A DNA stretch of 32,812 nt, taken from Candidatus Arthromitus sp. SFB-turkey (GTDB lineage Bacteria > Bacillota > Clostridia > Clostridiales > Clostridiaceae). The stretch is from positions 1-32,812 of the forward strand of contig NZ_LXFF01000014.1 in NCBI RefSeq assembly GCF_001655775.1. The letters run 5' to 3'. Positions 18,545 through 26,528 of the stretch are shown piece after piece (position 1 is the first letter of the stretch; the number at the start of each line of letters is the position of its first letter). The notes under the pieces are model-generated. The model made no database searches. It was not told the origin of the DNA and saw only the letters and a program-made list of their open reading frames with translations. The position numbers and the translations under genes were made by a program.

Positions 18545-19826
18545 CTTTTATCGCCCCTCCACTTTTTTGCTCTATCGATTTAGTTAATCCATAGCTTGCT
18601 TTGGATCTTAATCCTATATTATAAATAAGTTTAATCATAAATTTTGTTATAACTATAGAGCTAAACATACTTAAAACAGTACCAATAAGTAATGTAGTGG
18701 CAAATCCTTTAACTCCACCTGTTCCAATAAAATATAAAACAAGTCCTGCTATTATTGTTGTTATATTAGAATCAAGAATCGAACTCATAGCTTTATCAAA
18801 TCCAATTCTTATAGCAATTTTAACAGATTTTCCTTTTATTAATTCTTCTCTTATTCTTTCAAAAATCAAAATATTAGCATCAATAGCCATACCAAGAGTT
18901 AAAAGTATCCCTGCTATACCTGGAAGAGTAAGTACTGCTTGTATTAATGAAAAAATAAATAAAAATAAAAGCATATATATGAATAATGACATAGTAGCAA
19001 TAACCCCTGGAAATCTATATCTAATAAACATTATAATAAATATAAATATAAATCCAATAATTCCTGCTTTGACTGTATTAGGTATAGCTTCAGCACCAAG
19101 TGTAGGTCCAACTGTACTCACAGAAATAGTTTTTAATGTTACAGGCAACGCTCCTGATTGTATTATACTTGCAACCTTATTAGCTTCTTCAAAGCTCCTG
19201 CTACCTTCAATTACTGCTTCTCCTTCAGTTATTTCAGTATTAACAACAGGTTTTGTTAATACTTGATCATCCATACTTATTTCTATAGTTTTATTAAGAT
19301 TATTTTTAGTAGCTTCTGCAAACTTTTGAGTACCCTCCGGAGTAAATTTCAATTGTATTATTGCTTTTCCTTCATTAGTGAGCACCGCCGTTGCATCTTT
19401 AACATCATTCCCCGTAAGAAGAACATTGCCATTTTCATCTTTAAAAGTAAGTTCACCCGTAGATGTAAGTGTTTTAACAATATCGTCTGAATCAAATACA
19501 CCTGCAAGATCAATTCTTATACGATTATCTCCTTCTATTGCAACAACCGGCTCGCTTAAACCAAATTTATTAACCCGTAATGATAATAACTCTCTAGTCC
19601 TTTGCAAAGTATCTTTTGTTACTTCCTCATCTACAATCTCTTGTAGTACAGAAACTCCTCCTTGAAGATCTAATCCCTTCTTTATGGATTCATTAAAGTT
19701 CATAAATTTATATCCAAATATTTCAAATCCTAAAAATCCCCAGACTGAAAAAAATATAACTAAAATAACTATAATAATAAAAATAAAAACAGAAGATTTT
19801 TTTGAAGTAAAACCGTTTTTTCCCAC
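18522..19826 (-). CDS. secD: Protein translocase subunit SecD
   Basis: SecD partners SecF in late-stage protein translocation. The 434-residue protein has a first membrane helix (about 12-33), the motif GLDLQGGVSVL (about 51-61), an extracytoplasmic region, and a C-terminal bundle of membrane helices with LGMAIDANILIFERIREEL. The start is GTG at 19826, 6 bases after AGGAGG; the two nearby ATGs are out of frame. It follows scfB by 35 bases with no terminator seen, so it probably shares transcripts with the SCIFF maturase gene. Confidence 0.95.
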   Translation of the reverse strand: MGKNGFTSKKSSVFIFIIIVILVIFFSVWGFLGFEIFGYKFMNFNESIKKGLDLQGGVSVLQEIVDEEVTKDTLQRTRELLSLRVNKFGLSEPVVAIEGDNRIRIDLAGVFDSDDIVKTLTSTGELTFKDENGNVLLTGNDVKDATAVLTNEGKAIIQLKFTPEGTQKFAEATKNNLNKTIEISMDDQVLTKPVVNTEITEGEAVIEGSRSFEEANKVASIIQSGALPVTLKTISVSTVGPTLGAEAIPNTVKAGIIGFIFIFIIMFIRYRFPGVIATMSLFIYMLLFLFIFSLIQAVLTLPGIAGILLTLGMAIDANILIFERIREELIKGKSVKIAIRIGFDKAMSSILDSNITTIIAGLVLYFIGTGGVKGFATTLLIGTVLSMFSSIVITKFMIKLIYNIGLRSKASYGLTKSIEQKSGGAIKDEYSEEI

Positions 19827-19861
19827 ATCATACCTCCTGAAAATTTTTTATACAAATAAAA

Positions 19862-21253
19862 CTAGTTATTTATATAAGTATCTTTAGAGTTTTCATAGAC
19901 TTTCAAAGCTATAGCCATCTCTATTCTCTTCTTTTGTAGATAACATCCAATTTTATATGGTTTCAATATAGAGTTTGTAAACTCATGATTATTAGCTTGA
20001 CATCCACCACTACAATAAAATCTTGCCCAACATTTATTACAATCTTCTTTTTTATAAATGTTTGCTTCTTTAAATTCCTCAACAATTTGTGGTTCTCTTA
20101 TTCCATAGTTCAATAAATCATTAACATTACCTATAACAAATTCTTTCTTACCAACAAATTGATGACAAGGATATATATCACCACTAGGTGTTATTGCTAT
20201 GTACTCAAATCCTGCTCCACAAGCAGAAACCCTCTTGTATACGCATGGACCACCTTGAAGATTTATATTATAATGATAAAAATTTATCTTTTTCCCATCA
20301 TCTATCATATCTTTCAAATATCTGTAAATTTTATCATACTCGTCATAAATTTGTTCTAAATCTTCAAATCTTATAGATATTTCAGAATCATCTTTAACAA
20401 CAACAGGTTCAAGTGAAATTTCTTTAAATCCTTCATTAACCAAATGCATAAAATCATTTGAAAAATCTAGATTTTGATGTGTATATGTACCTCTCAAATA
20501 ATATTCTTGACCTTCTTCTCTTCCATCTACGAGCTTCTTTATTTTGTCAATTATAATATCATAAGACCCAGTTCCTACAGCAGTTAATCTCATCTTATCA
20601 TTAACTTCTTTTCTTCCATCTATAGACAGTATTATATTTTTCATATTTTTGTTTAAATATTCAATTATTTCATCATTTAGTAGAAGTCCGTTTGTAGTTA
20701 TAGTAAATCTTATATTTTTATTAGCTTGTTTTTCAATACTTCTCGCATAATCCACTAATTGTTTTATCATATCAAATGCCATTAATGGTTCACCACCAAA
20801 TAAATCAACTTCTATATTATATCTTGGACCACTTTGGCTAATAAGAAAATCTAATGCTCTTTTCGCAACATCAAAAGTCATGATTTCACGCTTACCTTTA
20901 TATTCTCCCTCATCAGCAAAACAATATTTGCATTTAAGATTACAATCATGAACAACATTCAAACACATTGCTTTCATATATTCTTGCTCATTATTTTTCT
21001 TAACCTTTTCTTCATACATATCTTTTGTATAAAGAACTCCTTCTTCAACTAAATTATTTATTTCATCTAGAGCTTCTTTTATTTGATCAAAAGAATATTT
21101 AGATGAAAATTTTTCGATTGCTTCATCTAAAGTTAAAACTCTATCATCTTCTAAAAGATCATATACAAGCTCATCAATTTCCATAATCGAACCTGTGTTA
21201 ACATCCAAAACATATTTTAAACCATCTATTGAAAATTTGTGAATTAATTCCAT
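19862..21253 (-). CDS. scfB: SCIFF peptide maturase, radical SAM/SPASM protein
   Basis: This enzyme installs thioether cross-links in the six-cysteine peptide ScfA. Domains: an N-terminal PqqD-like precursor-recognition domain (about 1-78, with IDELVYDLLED), the radical SAM core with CNLKCKYC (C104, C108, C111) and DLFGGEPLMAF, and a SPASM region rich in Cys (SACGAGFEYIAITPSGDIYPCHQF, then CNKCWARFYCSGGCQANN and IGCYLQ) for auxiliary Fe-S clusters. At 463 residues it matches the clostridial SCIFF maturase family. AAGGAG precedes the ATG. The precursor gene lies 114 bases upstream, separated by an attenuator-like hairpin. Confidence 0.95.
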   Translation of the reverse strand: MELIHKFSIDGLKYVLDVNTGSIMEIDELVYDLLEDDRVLTLDEAIEKFSSKYSFDQIKEALDEINNLVEEGVLYTKDMYEEKVKKNNEQEYMKAMCLNVVHDCNLKCKYCFADEGEYKGKREIMTFDVAKRALDFLISQSGPRYNIEVDLFGGEPLMAFDMIKQLVDYARSIEKQANKNIRFTITTNGLLLNDEIIEYLNKNMKNIILSIDGRKEVNDKMRLTAVGTGSYDIIIDKIKKLVDGREEGQEYYLRGTYTHQNLDFSNDFMHLVNEGFKEISLEPVVVKDDSEISIRFEDLEQIYDEYDKIYRYLKDMIDDGKKINFYHYNINLQGGPCVYKRVSACGAGFEYIAITPSGDIYPCHQFVGKKEFVIGNVNDLLNYGIREPQIVEEFKEANIYKKEDCNKCWARFYCSGGCQANNHEFTNSILKPYKIGCYLQKKRIEMAIALKVYENSKDTYINN

Positions 21254-21276
21254 TTACATACTCTCCTTACAATTAT

Positions 21277-21308
21277 AAAAAACAAATAGACTGAAATAAT
21301 CAGTCTAT
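21277..21308 (-). terminator. Attenuator-like terminator between scfA and scfB
   Basis: A perfect 9-bp stem (21286-21294 with 21300-21308, ATAGACTGA/TCAGTCTAT) with a 5-base loop is followed in the minus-strand transcript by a U-rich tract (21277-21285). It lies between the precursor gene and its maturase. Partial termination here would give more precursor than enzyme, as is common for RiPP operons. Confidence 0.8.
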
Positions 21309-21367
21309 CAAAAATAAATTCAAATATTTAATTGTTATTACAAATTGAAAACTGATTTAATCTTAAA

Positions 21368-21505
21368 CTATTTTTCACAAACTATGTTAGCTACAGTGCA
21401 AGATGTCTTACATGCAGATTGACAAGAATTAGCACACTCCTTACAATTTGTATCTTTAATTGTATCTTTAATTGTATTTTTAACAATAACTTTTATATGT
21501 TTCAT
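21368..21505 (-). CDS. scfA: SCIFF precursor peptide (six cysteines in forty-five residues)
   Basis: A 45-residue peptide with exactly six cysteines at 21, 24, 28, 32, 36 and 43, starting MKHIK and ending in the family hallmark SACKTSCTVAN...CEK. It is the substrate of ScfB, which links Cys sulfurs to backbone positions to form a ranthipeptide; the mature product's role is not established. The leader contains a tandem IKDT-IKDT duplication (12 bp repeated). The start ATG at 21505 has GGGGGAG upstream; an earlier ATG runs straight into a stop. It lies between yajC and scfB and has its own promoter. Confidence 0.96.
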   Translation of the reverse strand: MKHIKVIVKNTIKDTIKDTNCKECANSCQSACKTSCTVANIVCEK

Positions 21506-21527
21506 TACATCTCCCCCATTAATAATT

Positions 21528-21541
21528 AATTCTCAAGAATT
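21528..21541. promoter_or_regulatory. Perfect 14-bp palindrome over the scfA -10/start region
   Basis: AATTCTTGAGAATT (minus strand) is a perfect inverted repeat with a 2-base centre. It overlaps the upstream edge of the scfA -10 element and covers the predicted transcription start, a classic repressor position. No regulator gene sits next to it. Confidence 0.5.
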
Positions 21542-21568
21542 ATACCATATTTATAAAAATAATTTCAA
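21539..21568 (-). promoter_or_regulatory. Promoter of scfA with extended -10
   Basis: Minus-strand TTGAAA (21563-21568) and TATAAT (21539-21544) are 18 bases apart, and the -10 is preceded by TGG, giving an extended -10. It lies just downstream of the yajC terminator and about 35 bases before scfA. Confidence 0.8.
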
Positions 21569-21571
21569 ATT

Positions 21572-21599
21572 AAAAAGGCATTTGTTTTAAACAAATGCC
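21572..21599 (-). terminator. Rho-independent terminator after yajC
   Basis: The strong GGCATTTGT/ACAAATGCC stem (within 21577-21599) with a short TTTA-type loop is followed in the minus-strand transcript by U5 (21572-21576). It ends the ruvA-yajC unit 9 bases after the yajC stop. Confidence 0.9.
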
Positions 21600-21608
21600 C
21601 AACATTTT

Positions 21609-21938
21609 TTATTTTTCTGTGTTACTTTCAACTTTAGATTCGTTAACAATAGAAGAATTTTTATCAACTGATTCAACAGTTACTGATCCAATTGCATTTC
21701 TTAAAAAAGTCATTCTAACTCTATCTGGACCAGTTTCCAAAACAACCTCGTTTTTATCATCATTAATTGATATAACTTTCGCAACTATACCACCACGAGT
21801 AACAACTTTGTCATTAACTTTTAAATTATCTAACATAGATTGATACTTCTTTCGTCTTCTAGTTTCAGGTAATATCATTATAACATACAAAATTACCAAA
21901 AAAACAATAGGTATAAGTAAATTAACAAAAGATGCCAT
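21609..21938 (-). CDS. yajC: Preprotein translocase subunit YajC
   Basis: YajC is the small single-pass partner of SecDF. The 109-residue protein has one membrane helix (about 5-24) followed by the signature LPETRRRKKYQSMLDNLKVNDKVVTRGGIVAKV. The extended C-terminal tail is rich in Ser, Asn and Val. Its ribosome-binding site AGGAGG follows the tgt stop by a few bases. Confidence 0.95.
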   Translation of the reverse strand: MASFVNLLIPIVFLVILYVIMILPETRRRKKYQSMLDNLKVNDKVVTRGGIVAKVISINDDKNEVVLETGPDRVRMTFLRNAIGSVTVESVDKNSSIVNESKVESNTEK

Positions 21939-21948
21939 AAATACCTCC

Positions 21949-23079
21949 TCAAATCATTTTCCAATCTTCAAGCTTTTGTTTTTTAAACTTGGAAAATTCA
22001 TTTAACTCAATAGATTTTCTTACATCTCGTAATAGTGTATTATAAAAATTAAGATTATGCAATACACACAATCTTAATGCAAGCATTTCTTTTGCTTTAA
22101 ATAAATGTCTTATATATGCTCTTGAGTAATTACAACATGCTTCGCATTTACATTCTTCATCTATAGGATTATCATCTAATTCAAATTTTTTATTCAATAA
22201 ATTTATCTTTCCTTTATTTGTAAAAACTTGTCCATGTCTTCCGTTTCGGGCTGGTAAAACACAATCAAAAAAATCGACTCCACGTTCCACAGCCTCTAAT
22301 ATATTTTCTGGTGTACCAACTCCCATTAAATATATTGGTTTATTTCTAGGTAAATATGGTACAACTTTATCTAAAACTTCATACATTTCTTCTGTGCTTT
22401 CCCCAACAGCCAGTCCACCTATTGCGTAACCTGGAAGGTCAAATTCAGATATAATTTTAGCATGTTCAATTCTTATATCTTCATATACACCACCTTGATT
22501 TATACCAAAGAGCAATTGATTTTTATTTACTGTATCTTCTTGTTTATTAAGTCTATCCATTTCAACAATACATCTTTCAAGCCACCTTGTAGTTCTAGAA
22601 ACCGAATTACTAACATACTCCCTAGTAGAAGGATTAGGTATACATTCATCAAAAGCCATAGCAATCGTTGAACCTAAATTGCTTTGAATTCTAATACTTT
22701 CTTCTGGTCCTATAAATATTTTTCTACCATCTATATGAGAATTAAACTTTACTCCTCTTTCTGTTATATCCCTTAATCTAGCTAAAGAAAAAACTTGAAA
22801 TCCTCCTGAATCTGTCAAAATAGGTTTTTGCCAATTCATAAATTTATGTATACCACCAAGTTTTTTAATAATTTCATCTCCTGGTCTAATATGTAAATGA
22901 TACGTGTTGGATAATTCAACTTGACAATTTATCTTTTCTAAATCAATAGTAGATACCGCTCCTTTTATAACACCTAAAGTTCCAACATTCATAAAAACAG
23001 GTGTCTGTATTGTACCATGTACAGTTTTAAATTCTGCACGTTTTGCCATACCATCAGTATTTAATATCTTGTATAACAC
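21949..23079 (-). CDS. tgt: tRNA-guanine transglycosylase
   Basis: Tgt exchanges G34 in tRNAs with GUN anticodons for the preQ1 base. The 376-residue TIM-barrel enzyme shows TDSGGFQVFSLA with D90, the nucleophile region GVDFFDCVLPARNGRHGQ, and the C-terminal zinc site CKCEACCNYSRAYIRHL...CVLHNL. The start is GTG at 23079 with GGAG 8 bases upstream. It lies 16 bases after queA, whose product acts next on the tRNA. Confidence 0.97.
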   Translation of the reverse strand: MLYKILNTDGMAKRAEFKTVHGTIQTPVFMNVGTLGVIKGAVSTIDLEKINCQVELSNTYHLHIRPGDEIIKKLGGIHKFMNWQKPILTDSGGFQVFSLARLRDITERGVKFNSHIDGRKIFIGPEESIRIQSNLGSTIAMAFDECIPNPSTREYVSNSVSRTTRWLERCIVEMDRLNKQEDTVNKNQLLFGINQGGVYEDIRIEHAKIISEFDLPGYAIGGLAVGESTEEMYEVLDKVVPYLPRNKPIYLMGVGTPENILEAVERGVDFFDCVLPARNGRHGQVFTNKGKINLLNKKFELDDNPIDEECKCEACCNYSRAYIRHLFKAKEMLALRLCVLHNLNFYNTLLRDVRKSIELNEFSKFKKQKLEDWKMI

Positions 23080-23095
23080 AATAACTTCTCCTTAT

Positions 23096-24127
23096 TTATA
23101 TAATGAACATACTATCACCAAAGCTAAAAAATCTATAACCATTTAAAATAGCTTCACTATATGCATCTAAAATTTTATTTCTATCATAAAATGCACTAAT
23201 TAATATCAAAAGTGTAGACTTAGGTAAATGAAAATTTGTTATCAAAGAATCTACTATTTTAAAGTTATATCCAGGTTTTATAAAAATATCTGTATATCCA
23301 TACGATTCAAATAACAATCCATCATCAGACTTTGATGCTACAGTTTCAAGTGTTCTCATCGTAGTTGTACCTACGGATATTACTCTATTTCCATTTTTTT
23401 TAGCAACATTTATAATATCAACTACCTCTTTTTTTATTTCATAATATTCTGAATGCATTTTATGCTCATTTAAATCATTTACTTTTACAGGCATAAATGT
23501 TCCTAATCCCACATGAAGTGTAATATATACAATTTTTATACCTTTTAATTTTATTTCATTTAATAAATTATCTGTAAAATGTAATCCAGCTGTAGGAGCT
23601 GCTATAGAACCTATTTTGTCTGAATAAACTGTCTGGTAACGCTCACTATCATTTAATTTTTCCTTTATGTACGGAGGAAGTGGTACTTCACCAATTTCAT
23701 TTAATATTTCATAAATATTGCCATTGAATTTAAACTCTGCAATTCTATTTCCATCGTCTTTAATATCTATAATCTCTATTTCAAGTTTTCCATCTCCAAA
23801 CAGAAACTTTTTGCCAATTAAAGCTCTTTTTCCTGGTTTACACATTATCTCCCAAATATTATCTTTAACATTTCTAACCAACAACATTTCCATTTTGCCA
23901 TTTGATTCAATATTAATTCCCTTAATTCTAGCTGATATAACTCTAGTATTATTTAAAACCAAAACATCATCTTTATTCAAATAATCAATAATATCACAAA
24001 AATTTTTATGCTCTATCGTATCATTATTTCTATTGACAACCATCATTTTTGAATCTTGTCTATTTTTTAATGGCTTTTGTGCTATGCATTCAGATGGTAA
24101 ATGAAAATCAAAAAGATTTATATCCAT
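23096..24127 (-). CDS. queA: S-adenosylmethionine:tRNA ribosyltransferase-isomerase
   Basis: QueA transfers a ribosyl group from S-adenosylmethionine to preQ1 in tRNA, making epoxyqueuosine. The 343-residue protein has the family N-terminus FDFHLPSECIAQKPLKNRQDSKMM (residues 6-29), the central GSIAAPTAGLHFT and HVGLGTFMPV motifs, and the C-terminal TNFHLPKSTLL. It belongs to the ruvA-ruvB-queA-tgt-yajC unit with short gaps. No epoxyqueuosine reductase gene is in the window. Confidence 0.96.
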   Translation of the reverse strand: MDINLFDFHLPSECIAQKPLKNRQDSKMMVVNRNNDTIEHKNFCDIIDYLNKDDVLVLNNTRVISARIKGINIESNGKMEMLLVRNVKDNIWEIMCKPGKRALIGKKFLFGDGKLEIEIIDIKDDGNRIAEFKFNGNIYEILNEIGEVPLPPYIKEKLNDSERYQTVYSDKIGSIAAPTAGLHFTDNLLNEIKLKGIKIVYITLHVGLGTFMPVKVNDLNEHKMHSEYYEIKKEVVDIINVAKKNGNRVISVGTTTMRTLETVASKSDDGLLFESYGYTDIFIKPGYNFKIVDSLITNFHLPKSTLLILISAFYDRNKILDAYSEAILNGYRFFSFGDSMFII

Positions 24128-24145
24128 AACTTACTCCAAATAAAT

Positions 24146-25135
24146 TTATTTTCTTATACCAAAATAACTATAAGCTTTTTCTGTAGCAACTCTTCCCCTC
24201 GGAGTTCTAACTAAAAAACCTTGCTGAATCAAAAATGGTTCATATACATCTTCCAACGTATTTAATTCTTCAGACAAAAAATGAGCTATTGTTTCAACTC
24301 CAACAGGTCCACCATTAAAATTATAAATAATAGCATTTAATATTTTTTTATCTATTTTATCCAATCCCATCTCATCAACTTCTAAAACTTCCAATGACTC
24401 TTTAGCTAATAAAATATCTACAACATTAGTATTATTAACCTGTGCAAAATCACGTATTCTTCTAAGAAGTCTATTGGCAATTCTTGGAGTACCTCTAGAC
24501 CTTTTAGCTATCTCTAACGCTGCTTCATCTGTCACATCAACATTTAGTATTTTAGAAGAACGTGTAATTATTTTCTTTAACTCTTCATTTGTATAATAAT
24601 CCATTGCAAGTATAACACCAAATCTGTCACGCAATGGTGATGTTAAAAGACCTAATCTAGTAGTAGCACCTACTAAAGTAAATTTAGATAAATCAATTCT
24701 AATTGATTTAGATTGTGGACCTTTACCAATAATAATATCTAAACAATAATCCTCCATAGCGCTATATAATATTTCTTCAACAGTCCTGCTCAATCTATGT
24801 ATTTCATCTATAAAAAGAACTTCTCTATCTTCAAGAGAAGTAAGTATAGAAGCTAAGTCTCCTGGCTTCTCAATCACAGGTCCCGATGTAACCTTTAAAT
24901 TAGAATTCATTTCTTTAGAAATAATACTAGCTAAAGTAGTTTTCCCAAGACCAGGTGGACCATAAAACAAAACATGATCTAAAGGTTCTTTTCTAATTTT
25001 TGCCGCTTCAATAAAAACTTTCAAATTTTTCTTAACATTTTCTTGACCTATATACTCATCTAACCTTAACGGTCTTAAACTATATTCCTTAACATCATCA
25101 ACAGAGAATGATGCACCAACTAATCTTTCATCCAC
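24146..25135 (-). CDS. ruvB: Holliday junction branch migration ATPase RuvB
   Basis: RuvB is the hexameric motor that, with RuvA, moves Holliday junctions. The AAA+ protein has Walker [10 protein letters not shown] (about 59-67), Walker [11 protein letters not shown], sensor [18 protein letters not shown] and a winged-helix C-terminus with TPRGRVAT. The open frame extends to a GTG at 25165 inside ruvA, but the GTG at 25135 (GTG GAT GAA AGA) has GAGGT 7 bases upstream and gives the usual short N-terminus before EYSLRP, so I prefer it (329 residues). It then starts 5 bases after the ruvA stop. Confidence 0.95.
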   Translation of the reverse strand: MDERLVGASFSVDDVKEYSLRPLRLDEYIGQENVKKNLKVFIEAAKIRKEPLDHVLFYGPPGLGKTTLASIISKEMNSNLKVTSGPVIEKPGDLASILTSLEDREVLFIDEIHRLSRTVEEILYSAMEDYCLDIIIGKGPQSKSIRIDLSKFTLVGATTRLGLLTSPLRDRFGVILAMDYYTNEELKKIITRSSKILNVDVTDEAALEIAKRSRGTPRIANRLLRRIRDFAQVNNTNVVDILLAKESLEVLEVDEMGLDKIDKKILNAIIYNFNGGPVGVETIAHFLSEELNTLEDVYEPFLIQQGFLVRTPRGRVATEKAYSYFGIRK

Positions 25136-25140
25136 AATAA

Positions 25141-25740
25141 TTACCTCATAAGATTTTTTAAACACTCTTTAATAATAGACTCTAGAGATTCGTCTGGAAA
25201 TCTTTCCATAACTTCCAACAGAACTACATTGATATGTTTTTCTTCAAATCCTAAAGATAAAAGAGCTTGTGTTGCTTCTAACGATTTATAATTAGTATCA
25301 ACGTAAGATTTTTCATCCATAATTTCTTGATTATTATCAACTTTAAATTTATCTTTTAATTCCAATATTATACGTTGAGCACTTTTCTTACCTACTCCAC
25401 TAGCTTTCATAAGAATAGTTTCATCAGAACAACAAATTGCTTTTTTTAGAGTATCAACTGTATTTACTGATAACAATGACAAAGCTGCCTTAGCACCAAT
25501 ACCATTTATGTTTATCAGCTTTAAAAACATCTCTAACTCTTGTTTATCTATAAAACCATACAATCCTATAAAATCTTGTCTTACTACTTGTTCAACATAT
25601 AATCTCACATTTTCATTTAACAACGGCATTGAACAAATACTATTTCCTGATGTAAATATTTTATATCCTATACCATTGTTATCAATAATAACATAATCTT
25701 TATTTAAACCTTTATATTTTCCTTCAATATACTCATACAT
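25141..25740 (-). CDS. ruvA: Holliday junction DNA helicase subunit RuvA
   Basis: RuvA binds the four-way junction and loads RuvB. The protein begins [20 protein letters not shown] (OB fold), has helix-hairpin-helix segments [16 protein letters not shown] and [18 protein letters not shown], and a C-terminal RuvB-binding three-helix domain (about 150-199). The ATG at 25740 fits the family start; a TTG 9 bases upstream is ignored. ruvC, normally just upstream in clostridia, is absent: only 78 bases separate ruvA from the BofC-like gene. Confidence 0.96.
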   Translation of the reverse strand: MYEYIEGKYKGLNKDYVIIDNNGIGYKIFTSGNSICSMPLLNENVRLYVEQVVRQDFIGLYGFIDKQELEMFLKLININGIGAKAALSLLSVNTVDTLKKAICCSDETILMKASGVGKKSAQRIILELKDKFKVDNNQEIMDEKSYVDTNYKSLEATQALLSLGFEEKHINVVLLEVMERFPDESLESIIKECLKNLMR

Positions 25741-25818
25741 AAAACTCAACCTTCATATATCCAAACTAACAATATAAATTTACCATTCAAAAAAATTTTT
25801 TTCAAGTTAATGAATAGA

Positions 25819-26394
25819 TTAAGTTTCAAGTTCACTTAATATATCTTGTACATCTTCTCTTTCATGCGACTTTAGTTCATAATTAACAACCAATTCTCTA
25901 TCAGCTATTGGTAATGATTCAACCTTCTTACTACTTATATCTAAAGATTCATCTTCGATGAACAAATTTCCATCTTCATCTGACTTAAACACAGTTATGT
26001 AACCATCTTTTTCACCAATATAATACATATTAGGATCAAACTTTTTATCATCAACCTCTTTTAAGATAATAGATTTATCATTAAAATCAATTATTTCATA
26101 TCCTCCCAAAGGATACATGTCGGTAAAAATTTTATTTATATCAGATAATTCTAGCTTTATTCTATTCTTCTCTAAAAACTCTCCTTCAGAATTTTCATTT
26201 ACTATAACAAGTTCTCTTGTATTGTTTTTTGACATAATTTCATAATTATTTCTATTTACAAAATTTACATTGCTATTTAATTTATTTAAATTATATGTAA
26301 TTAAATAAGTCAATAAAAAAATTGAAACACAAAGTAATAATGAAGCAACTATAATAAATCTTTTTTTCTTATCTTTCAAAAATTTAATTTCCAT
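25819..26394 (-). CDS. BofC-like membrane-anchored protein
   Basis: A 191-residue protein with a basic N-terminus, one membrane helix (about 13-34) and an extracytoplasmic region. Residues about 120-188 (YYIGEKDGYITVFKS, then VESLPIADRELV) resemble the BofC C-terminal domain. In B. subtilis BofC is a forespore protein that restrains the SpoIVB protease in the sigma-K checkpoint. Clostridia often carry a BofC-domain protein between yebC and ruvC. Sequence similarity is modest, so the call rests on this motif, topology and position. A sigma-G-like promoter upstream fits forespore expression. AGGAG precedes the ATG by 9 bases. Confidence 0.65.
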   Translation of the reverse strand: MEIKFLKDKKKRFIIVASLLLCVSIFLLTYLITYNLNKLNSNVNFVNRNNYEIMSKNNTRELVIVNENSEGEFLEKNRIKLELSDINKIFTDMYPLGGYEIIDFNDKSIILKEVDDKKFDPNMYYIGEKDGYITVFKSDEDGNLFIEDESLDISSKKVESLPIADRELVVNYELKSHEREDVQDILSELET

Positions 26395-26414
26395 AATTTC
26401 TCACTCCTCATTAA

Positions 26415-26444
26415 CAGTATGTATACTTTGTGTAAATTTTATAC
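26415..26444 (-). promoter_or_regulatory. Sigma-G-like promoter of the BofC-like gene
   Basis: On the minus strand GTATA (26440-26444) is followed after 18 bases by CATACTG (26415-26421). This fits the Bacillus sigma-G pattern (gHATR, 17-18 bases, CATHHTA) except for the last base. No better sigma-A promoter is seen in the gap. Confidence 0.5.
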
Positions 26445-26460
26445 AAATTTATCATTCCAT

Positions 26461-26497
26461 AAATAAAAATAAGACGCTGCTACCTTGCATACGTCTT
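26461..26497 (-). terminator. Terminator after yebC
   Basis: Stem AAGACG/CGTCTT (26471-26476 with 26492-26497) with an inner GC/GC pairing is followed in the minus-strand transcript by a U-rich tract (26461-26470). It ends the hflX-yebC unit. Confidence 0.75.
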
Positions 26498-26528
26498 TTA
26501 AATTAAAAATATTTCATTATAAAACTTA

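Noticed and set aside
18697-19266. 189-codon plus-strand frame opposite secD
   Set aside because: It is the antisense shadow of a hydrophobic gene; secD is certain on the other strand.
25136-25165. Longer RuvB starting at the upstream GTG inside ruvA
   Set aside because: The ten extra residues do not fit the family N-terminus, and the downstream GTG has the better ribosome-binding site.
25789-25803. A7T7 tract as a terminator or ruvA promoter
   Set aside because: No G/C stem is present, and the best boxes (TTGAAA, 17 bases, TAAATT) have a poor -10. It may be bent DNA, but I cannot support a specific role.
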